Source of the DNA: Bacillota bacterium
GTDB taxonomy: Bacteria > Bacillota > Clostridia > Lachnospirales > Lachnospiraceae
Assembly (NCBI GenBank): GCA_023418475.1
Contig: JAEZZO010000045.1
Span: forward strand, 1 to 61,919
Length of the DNA: 61,919 bases
Direction: 5' to 3'
Below, one piece after another: positions 54,790-61,724 of the stretch (positions are counted from its first letter, which is position 1; each line of letters starts with the position of its first letter). The notes under the pieces were generated by a model. The model was given only the letters and a program-made list of their open reading frames with translations. It ran no database searches and was not told the origin of the DNA. Position numbers and translations under genes: made by a program.

Positions 54790-54818
54790 ATCTTATCATA
54801 AAATTAGTATTGTGTCAA
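54790..54818 (-). promoter_or_regulatory. Strong sigma-A promoter of the candidate small RNA
   Basis: On the minus strand TTGACA (54818-54813) and TAAGAT (54795-54790) are separated by exactly 17 bases. It starts immediately after the stop of the FlgT_C-like gene. Confidence 0.75.
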
Positions 54819-54825
54819 ATGAAAA

Positions 54826-55209
54826 TTATAGTATCTCTACCGGATCTCCTGGCTTTATAATATCTTCGTCAGGAACAGTTTTATGAGTCATATCCTTCTC
54901 ATCTACATTAAGAGGCCTCTTTTTTTGCGTTGTGACTTGAAATTGCGATAGAGGATCTAAAAGAGAATTTCTAACAACATTTTCGATCTTCTGGCAGATA
55001 GAAAAATTTTTATATACAGTAGTTATGGATAGGATGGATTTAATTTTATCTAGTGTTCCAAGTATCTCATCCGTATTTGGATCGCTGATTTCGGGACCTA
55101 TGGCAATTACTCTAATTTCTTGTCCTTTTTCAGCTCCATGAGTTTCACCGTAATTTATGATTAGTGAATATTCATCCAAAATTTCAATAACCTTATATCC
55201 TGTTTTCAA
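54826..55209 (-). CDS. Small protein with FlgT C-terminal-like fold
   Basis: The 127-residue protein begins YKVIEILDEYSLIINYG, followed by GAEKGQEIRVIAIGPEISDPNTDEILG shown here as EISDPNTDEILGTLD. This matches the pattern of FlgT_C-type small beta-barrels (a conserved 'vldeyslvin.G...GvkvGd...v...g.ei.Dp.tgeslG' layout). No flagellar genes are near, and it has no signal peptide. It is found here in mobile DNA, so a role in phage or defence biology is possible but unproven. Ends with DPVEIL. Confidence 0.6.
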   Translation of the reverse strand: MKTGYKVIEILDEYSLIINYGETHGAEKGQEIRVIAIGPEISDPNTDEILGTLDKIKSILSITTVYKNFSICQKIENVVRNSLLDPLSQFQVTTQKKRPLNVDEKDMTHKTVPDEDIIKPGDPVEIL

Positions 55210-55269
55210 CGTTAAGTCCTCCTTTTATTTTTTCAACAAATATATTTTATTAATTTAAATAAATTACAC

Positions 55270-55378
55270 AAATATGTCATACTTGGTGGCATTGAGTGAA
55301 GCAGCTTCTGGGCATAATCAGGGGAGCTTCTATTTGATCGTTAGTACTGACATGGATGTAGAGGGCGACGTTTTGCAT
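55270..55378 (-). pseudogene. Decayed copy of the serine recombinase 5' end
   Basis: From ATG at 55376-55378 the minus strand matches the first 36 or so codons of the recombinase gene at 53539 plus its ribosome-site region (ATATATCCTTTC). The start reads MQNVALYIHVSTNDQIE against MQTAALYIRVSTDDQIE, with Arg10 changed to His, and small deletions break the frame. It marks an older recombinase copy or a recombination scar. Confidence 0.8.
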
Positions 55379-55398
55379 AGAATATATCCTTTCTTATA

Positions 55399-56562
55399 TC
55401 AACTATTATTATCTTCTTGAGATATAGCAACTTCTTCCTTAATATTTTGCTGAGGAGGTTGAATTTGTTTATTATTGAATAAGGTATATAAAAGTGCTTC
55501 AATTTTATCCCAATCAATTTTATTGAAAAATTTTTCTTTGCTTACATTTTCGTCAAGCTTATTTAGGAAAGAGTCTATCCATTTATGATATTCCCATCTG
55601 TTTAATGTAAACAATGATAAGAATTTAATCTTTATTTTAATATTAATGTCAACATTATAACACACAATTCCATCCTCTTTTTGATTAACTTTTAGATATT
55701 GCTTTATAAATATAGGCGATATTACGGATGAAAAACCTCTATAATCAATGTTAAATAATATATAAAATTTAGGAGTATCGATTTTAATTGTTTTATTATC
55801 TAGTCTTGTTATTTTGCTTTTTTTTGGTAATATAAGACTAAATCTATCAAATGTCGCTCCAGCGTATTGCTTTTTTTCAACTCTTCTTGTTCCATCATCT
55901 TTTATACTAATTATCTCATATCCATCTTTTTTTTGTTCATCGTCTAGGAATTTTTCTCTAACCTCAGTTGGTTTGGAAATAATATCTATAATCCTATTAC
56001 TTTCCAATAAATTGAGTACATCATTACGACTATATTCATGTAAGTATTTATTTTTATCAGAGTCTTTAAAATATCCATTAAGGTGGAGTGATAATAATTT
56101 AAGTAAATAATGTTCAATTGCTTCAACAAGTAATTTACCAGCATTATTTAACTCTTTATTTTCAGATGGTTTATTATCATATAAAGGTTCTTTTTCCCAT
56201 TGTTGTAATAACGCTCGGTTTTCATAAAAAACTGATTCAAGAATACTATATAAGTTATTGCCAAAACTGTAATCGCGAATATGAGTTAATCTATTTTTTT
56301 TTCTAGCATATATAAAAAAACCATTATATTTTACATTATAACGTAAATTTTTAAATTTTTTTATAAATATAATTACTACAGGTATTATGCAAAGTAAGAC
56401 ACCTAATAAAATAATAATATTACTATTAAATTTTTTATTACTATAAATATAATTACCAAGAATACCTGTACCTAAAGCTAGAAAAAAGGCAATAAGTATA
56501 AGCTCTAAAATACCACCTCTCTCTTCCAATATACGATTTACTATAGATTTATTATTCATCAT
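55399..56562 (-). CDS. Two-TM membrane protein of unknown function
   Basis: The 387-residue protein has two N-terminal TMs (about 18-38 and 47-68), then about 310 cytoplasmic residues rich in Lys, Asn and Ile. That part contains EAIEHYLLKLLSLHL, a basic stretch GTRRVEKKQYAG, and a beta-rich part (KFYILFNIDYRGFSSVISP). No family recognised. It begins 45 bases after the DUF4041/GIY-YIG gene, so the two are probably one operon with both proteins at the membrane. The DNA is very AT-rich, as for transferred genes. AAGGTGG precedes the ATG pair. Confidence 0.65.
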   Translation of the reverse strand: MMNNKSIVNRILEERGGILELILIAFFLALGTGILGNYIYSNKKFNSNIIILLGVLLCIIPVVIIFIKKFKNLRYNVKYNGFFIYARKKNRLTHIRDYSFGNNLYSILESVFYENRALLQQWEKEPLYDNKPSENKELNNAGKLLVEAIEHYLLKLLSLHLNGYFKDSDKNKYLHEYSRNDVLNLLESNRIIDIISKPTEVREKFLDDEQKKDGYEIISIKDDGTRRVEKKQYAGATFDRFSLILPKKSKITRLDNKTIKIDTPKFYILFNIDYRGFSSVISPIFIKQYLKVNQKEDGIVCYNVDINIKIKIKFLSLFTLNRWEYHKWIDSFLNKLDENVSKEKFFNKIDWDKIEALLYTLFNNKQIQPPQQNIKEEVAISQEDNNS

Positions 56563-56607
56563 GAAGCCACCTTTTTAATATTTTATATTTAGAAATCAAT
56601 AAATATA

Positions 56608-58254
56608 TTAATCATTTAATTCAACGAATTCATCATCATCATATATAATATCATAGTTTGATTCATACAGCCCATTACTTGATAACGACTGATGGAATTC
56701 TTCTGCAAGCATTGTCTTATTGAATTCAGCTGTTGGTTCTATATCTGTTACAATCTGCTCCAATTCGTCAACAGAAGTATTAAAGAATTCTTTTCGTAAA
56801 TTTACTTTATTAACTCTTTTTTCATTTAACATAGTATGAAGCTGTTTCTCAAGATCGACAGCGTTATCTGAAAATATAAAGCTATGTACATCGAATTTAA
56901 AGGGAACACTCGCACTGCCTAGTTCATCAATTCGTTCCTGGGGATCAATTCTTCTGGTCATACCAATTTTAAAAACGTTTTGACCAAAGGAGCCGAGATT
57001 ACTGATGATATAGACATTACCAGCCTTTCCGTTTTGAAGTTTCGTAATTTCTTCTTTTTTTACAATGACGTCAGATAACTGAGACTGTAAATCTAATATT
57101 CTTTTATTTAGATCATTAAGTTTTTCTGTATCGGTGGTCTGAGCAATAGTTTCCTGTAGTTTAGTAATTTCAATTGTATATTTTTCTTCTTCTTTTTCCA
57201 CCTGTTTTCTTTGCTGTTCAAGAAGTCTACGCTCTTCGGCTTCTTCACGCATTTGCTGGCGGATGGCAAGCTGCTCCTGCTTGGCCTGTTCCTTTTTAAC
57301 ATAGTAATTGTATTCTATTTTTACAGCATTGATAAATAAGTACTCGATTTCTCCAATAAATTTAGTGAGGGTTCCGGCAATACTTTGATTTCCATCGGAA
57401 GCGATTTTTAAATACTTGTCGGTTACTTTTTTAACATCGTCAACAGATGTATCGAGTTTGTCGTATTTCAAATTATTGAGTATATTTTGAAGTTCTGCCC
57501 GCAGAGCAACAACCATTAATTTATAAATTGCCTGATTTGCTTTTGTTGTATAGCGACTAGAATATTGAGTAAGTATATTATCAATTAGTTTGTTGTTTTC
57601 GTTATATGCTTTCCTAAGATCTTTTATATCCATACAATGAAGCTTAAGAATAATAGATGGTGATATGGCTTCTAGCTCGTCCAAATTATATGACGGTATA
57701 CTTATCATGGTATCAGAGGGAATAAAATTAAAGAACTTGTCAATTGCATAACTTACACTCTTATATAATTCTTTGATTTTGCTTATTTTCTTGATTTGTG
57801 ATTGAGCTTGCTTACTTAAATTATCGTTATCAAGAGATAAACGCTCAATCTCCAGATTGAGTTGCGTAATGATAGAATTTTTTTCATTAATAGAATTTTC
57901 AATATTGGCTAGATTTGCATTTGCTGCAGCCTGTTGGACTGAGATTTCATTAAGTATCTTTTGCTTTTCTTTCTCTCTATCATTTTCCAAGCGTATAATT
58001 TCGTTAGTTAAATTTTGCCGTTTAATTTCGAAATCATTCTCAATATTACTGATTTTCTCAGTAAGGTCAGAATATCTTTCAACTCCGACTTCATCAAGTA
58101 ATTTTTTCATTTGATCATATGATTTACAGTTTTCTTTCGATTGCTTCATTTGAATTACCAGTAGAACAATTCCTACGACTAAAGGTATAACTAAAAACCA
58201 TAGAGCAAAACATAAACATATTATCCATGCTTGTAAATACCATTTGTTTTTCAT
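56608..58254 (-). CDS. Membrane-anchored DUF4041 and GIY-YIG (T5orf172/MUG113) domain protein
   Basis: The 548-residue protein has one or two N-terminal hydrophobic helices (about 7-33), a coiled coil (about 45-165), a DUF4041-like helical region (about 170-390) with a second Glu/Arg-rich coiled coil, and a GIY-YIG-like nuclease domain from 412 (GNVYIISNLG, VFKIGMTRR, PQERIDELG, LEKQLHTML). Such fusions occur in phages and near defence genes. The catalytic Tyr, Arg and Glu positions appear kept. GAGGTG lies five bases before the ATG; TATAAT (58285-58290, minus) is a likely -10. Confidence 0.8.
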   Translation of the reverse strand: MKNKWYLQAWIICLCFALWFLVIPLVVGIVLLVIQMKQSKENCKSYDQMKKLLDEVGVERYSDLTEKISNIENDFEIKRQNLTNEIIRLENDREKEKQKILNEISVQQAAANANLANIENSINEKNSIITQLNLEIERLSLDNDNLSKQAQSQIKKISKIKELYKSVSYAIDKFFNFIPSDTMISIPSYNLDELEAISPSIILKLHCMDIKDLRKAYNENNKLIDNILTQYSSRYTTKANQAIYKLMVVALRAELQNILNNLKYDKLDTSVDDVKKVTDKYLKIASDGNQSIAGTLTKFIGEIEYLFINAVKIEYNYYVKKEQAKQEQLAIRQQMREEAEERRLLEQQRKQVEKEEEKYTIEITKLQETIAQTTDTEKLNDLNKRILDLQSQLSDVIVKKEEITKLQNGKAGNVYIISNLGSFGQNVFKIGMTRRIDPQERIDELGSASVPFKFDVHSFIFSDNAVDLEKQLHTMLNEKRVNKVNLRKEFFNTSVDELEQIVTDIEPTAEFNKTMLAEEFHQSLSSNGLYESNYDIIYDDDEFVELND

Positions 58255-58388
58255 AAAGGCACCTCACTTTTTTTGGAATACCAAATTATAGTAATATGAT
58301 ATCTCTAAAAAAGTAAATTTACAACAAAAAGAAGAAATAAAGTACAAAATATTACAATATAGAATAAGAACAAATGTTCGAATTTCTA

Positions 58389-58417
58389 TTGATAAATTTA
58401 TACAATAGTATTATAAT
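58389..58417 (+). promoter_or_regulatory. Promoter of a short transcript
   Basis: TTGATA at 58389-58394 and TATAAT at 58412-58417 with a 17-base spacer, ahead of the 35-codon ORF. Confidence 0.65.
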
Positions 58418-58465
58418 CATATCAGCTACCTTAGAACGTGCGTTTGATAAAGGGGGACCAATTTA

Positions 58466-58573
58466 TTGAGTACTAATGATATCCAGGAATATATCATAAA
58501 CCTGGTCAAAGGCATACAGAACAGAGATATCTTAATAAAGATATATACTGTTGTTATAACTTTTATAAAATAA
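58466..58573 (+). CDS. 35-residue helical small protein
   Basis: TTG start after GGGGGACC, 35 codons, TAA, then a strong terminator; a good promoter precedes it. The peptide (IQEYIINLVKGIQ, then ILIKIYTVVITFIK) forms an amphipathic helix followed by a hydrophobic one. A complete promoter-ORF-terminator unit makes it credible, but it could also be a small RNA. Similar short helical peptides accompany mobile elements in Clostridia. Confidence 0.5.
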   Translation: MSTNDIQEYIINLVKGIQNRDILIKIYTVVITFIK

Positions 58574-58578
58574 ATAAG

Positions 58579-58622
58579 AAGAAGAGTGGGGGATGTGATA
58601 AAGGAACCAACTCTTCTTTTTG
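58579..58622 (+). terminator. Intrinsic terminator of the 35-codon transcript
   Basis: AAGAAGAGTGG at 58579-58589 pairs with CCAACTCTTCTT at 58607-58618 (one bulge), followed by TTTTT. Confidence 0.8.
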
Positions 58623-58745
58623 TTTAGCCTATTTAATTACTCGTAGATTGGAGTTTATGCTCCTGACTTCAGTCTTATGTTACTTATCCCATAGTTGAAT
58701 AAGCTCCTAAGTATAATAAATGAAAAGGCAATATATGAACTGGTA

Positions 58746-59123
58746 TTATGCTTGTTTTTCGATGCGTTGGGATATGTTATATATAAACTCTTTCAATAAC
58801 TTTTTACCTTCAGGGTTCAGTTTCCAATATTCTATAATAATCTGCCGGATTATTTCATCATCTGGAGCCTTCGATATCTCAGCGGCAGCTCTCATATATT
58901 CATCTTCAGGAGGAATATTTAGAAATACATCACCTTCACCATTTCGTAGCCAATTCTCATTTACTCCAAAAACAGAACATATAAGTTGTACATTTCTGTC
59001 AGTAACGCTCCGTATGCCTTTTTCTATTGCTGATAAACCAGCTTGTCCTATACCAATTTTATTAGCAAATTCTGATTGATTAAGATTTAAGTTCGTTCTT
59101 AATAATTTTATTCTTTCATTCAT
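58746..59123 (-). CDS. XRE-family (CI-like) repressor
   Basis: The 125-residue regulator has an N-terminal helix-turn-helix (about 5-60: LNQSEFANKIGIGQAGLSAIEKG, shown as IGQAGLSAIEKG) and a helical C-terminal dimerisation part. It is short and lacks a LexA-type self-cleavage domain. Start at 59123 because AGGAGG lies seven bases upstream. It probably represses its own promoter and the divergent early genes through the operators at 59147-59237, and so keeps the element silent. Confidence 0.88.
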   Translation of the reverse strand: MNERIKLLRTNLNLNQSEFANKIGIGQAGLSAIEKGIRSVTDRNVQLICSVFGVNENWLRNGEGDVFLNIPPEDEYMRAAAEISKAPDDEIIRQIIIEYWKLNPEGKKLLKEFIYNISQRIEKQA

Positions 59124-59143
59124 AGTTTCGCCTCCTACACAGA

Positions 59144-59237
59144 ATAGTATCACATGAGATACAACTCTGCAATAATTTTCTAATATAATATTGACATAAA
59201 AACAATTGAGTAGTATTATAATATCACTAAGTTGTAT
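59144..59237. promoter_or_regulatory. Divergent operator/promoter switch of the element
   Basis: Minus promoter: TTGCAG (59172-59167) and TACTAT (59149-59144), 17-base spacer. A dyad, GTATCacatgaGATAC (59147-59162), covers its -10 and spacer. ATACAACT (59159-59166) and its complement AGTTGTAT (59230-59237) flank the region. Plus promoter: TTGACA (59191-59196) and TATAAT (59217-59222) with a long 20-base spacer; the half-site TATCAC recurs at 59148 and 59222. Confidence 0.65.
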
Positions 59238-59252
59238 GAAGGGAGTGATGAT

Positions 59253-59441
59253 ATGAACTCACAAAAGAGTGGTTCTGTGAAAAATATTAATTATACACAT
59301 TTAAGTGAGCAAGATTTGACCGAAGGAAAAGAGTTGAGTGAGATGATTGAAAACATGGACCCATTATCTCGTATTTTGGTATCTGTTTATGCCAGAGGAC
59401 TAAGAGATATGCAGGAGTCAAGTGAGAAGTTACCAGCTTAA
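59253..59441 (+). CDS. Small early protein (62 residues) divergent from the repressor
   Basis: ATG at 59253 after GGGAG with proper spacing. The hydrophilic product has one helix-rich part (ELSEMIENMDPLSRILVSVYARGLRDM) of the sort found in small phage regulators next to CI-like repressors. No known domain. As first gene right of the switch it is a candidate Cro-like or anti-repressor protein, by position only. Confidence 0.6.
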   Translation: MNSQKSGSVKNINYTHLSEQDLTEGKELSEMIENMDPLSRILVSVYARGLRDMQESSEKLPA

Positions 59442-59648
59442 TTATTAAAATAGGATGGACTGAATAATGAAAGGATTTAAAAAGTGGAGTGATATTCCGT
59501 TATTGTCCTAAATAACACTTATTGTTTCAATTATTTCGTTATGGCTCGTTTTAACGCATTGATTTCATTCTTATAAGCATTAATAAATGCACTCGTCGTA
59601 ACATTTATTAATAGCATTTCGGGTCAACTTATACAAGCAGCTGTACAT
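59442..59648. other. Short intergenic stretch with remnants
   Basis: A 14-codon frame at about 59467 (KGFKKWSDIPLLS) and a 28-codon minus-strand frame near 59540-59620 are seen, but neither has a ribosome site; both may be remnants. No promoter stands out. Confidence 0.3.
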
Positions 59649-59846
59649 ATGATATACAGGGAGGTGATCTCTACGAAGAGAAAGAAAATAACCGGCAGAA
59701 TATTTGTGAGCATAAACGGTGAAGACGTACTTTGGGATACCCTCAGTCAGGAAAAAAAAGAGGAAATATCCTATGCACTTAATAAGCGAGCCGTGAAGGC
59801 TTTTTTAGAAGCCAGTGGATACATAGTCAAAGAGAAACCCGCTTAG
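59649..59846 (+). CDS. Small phage-type protein with uncertain start
   Basis: The 65-codon frame encodes KRKKITGRIFVSINGEDVLWDTLSQ (core GRIFVSINGEDVLW) and a helical end; homologous short proteins with this pattern are common in Clostridial phages. The only strong ribosome site, GGGAGG at about 59659-59664, lies after the ATG at 59649. The next codons in frame at the correct distance are ATC, TCT and ACG (59673), so a rare ACG start or an unled ATG start is needed. Function unknown. Confidence 0.6.
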   Translation: MIYREVISTKRKKITGRIFVSINGEDVLWDTLSQEKKEEISYALNKRAVKAFLEASGYIVKEKPA

Positions 59847-59933
59847 GCGGTTAACGGATGGACAAGCTATTTTCCTCGTATTCATAGCACCTATAAATTA
59901 GTTTTATTATATTCCAGGGAGGTGAATTTATAA

Positions 59934-60419
59934 ATGGGAACAAACCCTACAAAAGCCGCTGATAATATCTACTGCCGGTGCAGGAAGGAAGCAGCAAAAT
60001 ATAATGAAAAGTTAAAAAGCAGGGAAGGGGCCGCGGAGTTGCTGGGCTTATCCGTATCCAGCCTTTCTGATTACGAATTAGGTAATACCAAGGTTGTACC
60101 GGTTGATAAGGTTGTTCTGATGGCTGATTTGTACAATGCTCCGGAGCTGAAGCCGTATTATTGCCGGGAGTGCTGCCCGTTGGGTGCCGGTAACCCTGTT
60201 ATACCACTGGAGGATTTTGATCGGGCAACATTACAGGTTATTTCGTCATTTCGCAAGATGAATAAAACACCGGATGCGCTGCTTGATATCTTCGAGGATG
60301 GCGTTGTATCGGAGGAGGAGAAGCCGGATCTCTATGAGCAGTTGAAGATAATGGATGAAATTGAGAACCGGATAAAAGCTTTCCGTCTTGCATTGAAGAA
60401 AAATGGAGTACTGGAATAG
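59934..60419 (+). CDS. XRE-family helix-turn-helix protein (161 residues)
   Basis: GGGAGGTGA precedes the ATG. The N-terminal HTH (about 25-75: EGAAELLGLSVSSLSDYELG, core LSVSSLSDYELGN) is followed by a Cys-containing stretch (YYCRECCPLG) and a long helical C-terminal part (about 90-155). This type is frequent in Lachnospiraceae phages and ICEs next to small DNA-binding proteins. Likely regulates early genes. Confidence 0.82.
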   Translation: MGTNPTKAADNIYCRCRKEAAKYNEKLKSREGAAELLGLSVSSLSDYELGNTKVVPVDKVVLMADLYNAPELKPYYCRECCPLGAGNPVIPLEDFDRATLQVISSFRKMNKTPDALLDIFEDGVVSEEEKPDLYEQLKIMDEIENRIKAFRLALKKNGVLE

Positions 60420-60433
60420 AGAAAGGAGGAACT

Positions 60434-60928
60434 ATGATAACTTTTTTAACAAAAACCAAGAAGATCATGTTGGACAAAATTCGTAATGGTGATCTGGACG
60501 GGGACATTTATGACCACATAGAAGAATGCTGGAATGATACGATGTCAGTTCCGCAGCCTACCGGATCAAATATTTATGGCTTTTTCGGCTGTGAGACAGA
60601 GGATGGCTATCATATTGATTATAAGGCAATGAAGAGGCCTTCTTGCGCACAGGATGCGTTTACCAAAGAATTCAAGAACTTGATTGACCGAATTTATAGG
60701 CTATTTGAAAGAAATCATGTGGAGGGCAGCAAGGAGCTAACCGTAGAGCAGAAAAGCATCTGGTATAAATGTGAGGAAGCACAACGGCATTGCTGGGAAA
60801 GATGTCCGTTCGGAAGGACTGTGAAGGTATGGACCGAGGAGAATGGGAGTGGTATTAAGGTCAAGTTTGAAAATGGAGATTTCTATCATTATATGCTGGA
60901 TAGAGGCGGGGAGCCGGTGTGGTACTAA
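60434..60928 (+). CDS. Hypothetical element protein (164 residues)
   Basis: AAAGGAGG lies six bases before the ATG. The hydrophilic product has scattered Cys (HCWERCPFG) and a C-terminal beta part (GIKVKFENGDFYHYMLDRGG). No TM or known domain. It is tightly packed between two HTH genes, so it belongs to the same early operon. I do not recognise it. Confidence 0.7.
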   Translation: MITFLTKTKKIMLDKIRNGDLDGDIYDHIEECWNDTMSVPQPTGSNIYGFFGCETEDGYHIDYKAMKRPSCAQDAFTKEFKNLIDRIYRLFERNHVEGSKELTVEQKSIWYKCEEAQRHCWERCPFGRTVKVWTEENGSGIKVKFENGDFYHYMLDRGGEPVWY

Positions 60929-60940
60929 GGAGGAAGAATA

Positions 60941-61162
60941 ATGAAGCGAATAACAAAAACCAGTGATCGAATAAAAGAGTCACTAAGGATTAATAGTATG
61001 AGACAAGTAGATCTGGTTAAAAAGACAGGCATTAATAAGTCTTCCATTAGTTTGTATATTGCCGGAGGCTATGAACCAAAGCATGAAAATCTTATGAAAA
61101 TGGCGGATGCACTGAATGTAAACGAGAACTGGCTTTATGGCTATGATGTAGCAATGAAATAA
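60941..61162 (+). CDS. Small XRE-family helix-turn-helix protein (73 residues)
   Basis: The whole protein is one HTH_3 domain (MRQVDLVKKTGINKSSISLYIAGGYEPKHENL, core INKSSISLYIAGG) ending in NVNENWLYGYD, a pattern shared with the CI-like repressor here (NVNENW against GVNENW). It may be a Cro-like regulator. AAGGAGG is seven bases before the ATG. Confidence 0.87.
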   Translation: MKRITKTSDRIKESLRINSMRQVDLVKKTGINKSSISLYIAGGYEPKHENLMKMADALNVNENWLYGYDVAMK

Positions 61163-61237
61163 TTATCATTATTCAGCAAGCAGCTGATCAGAAGCTAATA
61201 CAAAGTGTGCGATAGCACAGATAAGGAGATTAGGAAT

Positions 61238-61666
61238 ATGGCAAAAGGTATTGAGAGAAGAATTGATGAACTGGGAAGGATAACGATCCCAATGGAGTAC
61301 CGGAGAGCTGTTGGAGTTGAGGACAAAGGCAGACTAGGTATGTACGTGGAGAATAATGTACTGTATTTATTCAAAGTGGATGATAGCTTTGTCGGTTTCG
61401 CAAGAAATGTTGATGAGCTGGGCAGATGGACACTTCCGATTGAGATACGCAGATCACTCAGTTGTAATGTTGGACAAGTGATGGATATCTGTATTGAGTC
61501 GAGCAAAATTTATGAGGGTACCAAAGAAATCTGTATTCGTAAGTCGGGCTGCTCCTGGTGCGATAATGCTGAGGTCATGCTTGAAGTGGATGGACATGCC
61601 ATTTGTCATAAGTGTGCGGAGTCTGTAGTGATGGCATTCAATAGACGTATGTCGGTATCAAGATGA
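61238..61666 (+). CDS. Tandem AbrB/SpoVT-domain protein with zinc-ribbon tail
   Basis: The 142-residue protein carries two AbrB swapped-hairpin domains: ERRIDELGRITIPMEYRRAVG (residues 5-25; core DELGRITIPMEYRR) and RNVDELGRWTLPIEIRRSL (about 58-76; core DELGRWTLPIEIRR). A C-terminal CSWCDNA...CHKC zinc-finger-like motif follows. A monomer with both halves can form one DNA-binding unit. Start at 61238: AAGGAG is nine bases upstream; the earlier ATG at 61205 lies before it. Probably a transition-state-like regulator of the element. Confidence 0.85.
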   Translation: MAKGIERRIDELGRITIPMEYRRAVGVEDKGRLGMYVENNVLYLFKVDDSFVGFARNVDELGRWTLPIEIRRSLSCNVGQVMDICIESSKIYEGTKEICIRKSGCSWCDNAEVMLEVDGHAICHKCAESVVMAFNRRMSVSR

Positions 61667-61680
61667 TTAGGCAAGCGTAT

Positions 61681-61724
61681 AAAAAAGATTGTATCAAGCG
61701 ACCAAACTCAGATACAACCTTTTC
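61681..61724 (+). terminator. Probable terminator of the early operon
   Basis: TTGTATC (in 61690-61697) pairs with GATACAA (61712-61718), with outer A-run/T-run pairing and CTTTTC after the stem. Confidence 0.6.
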
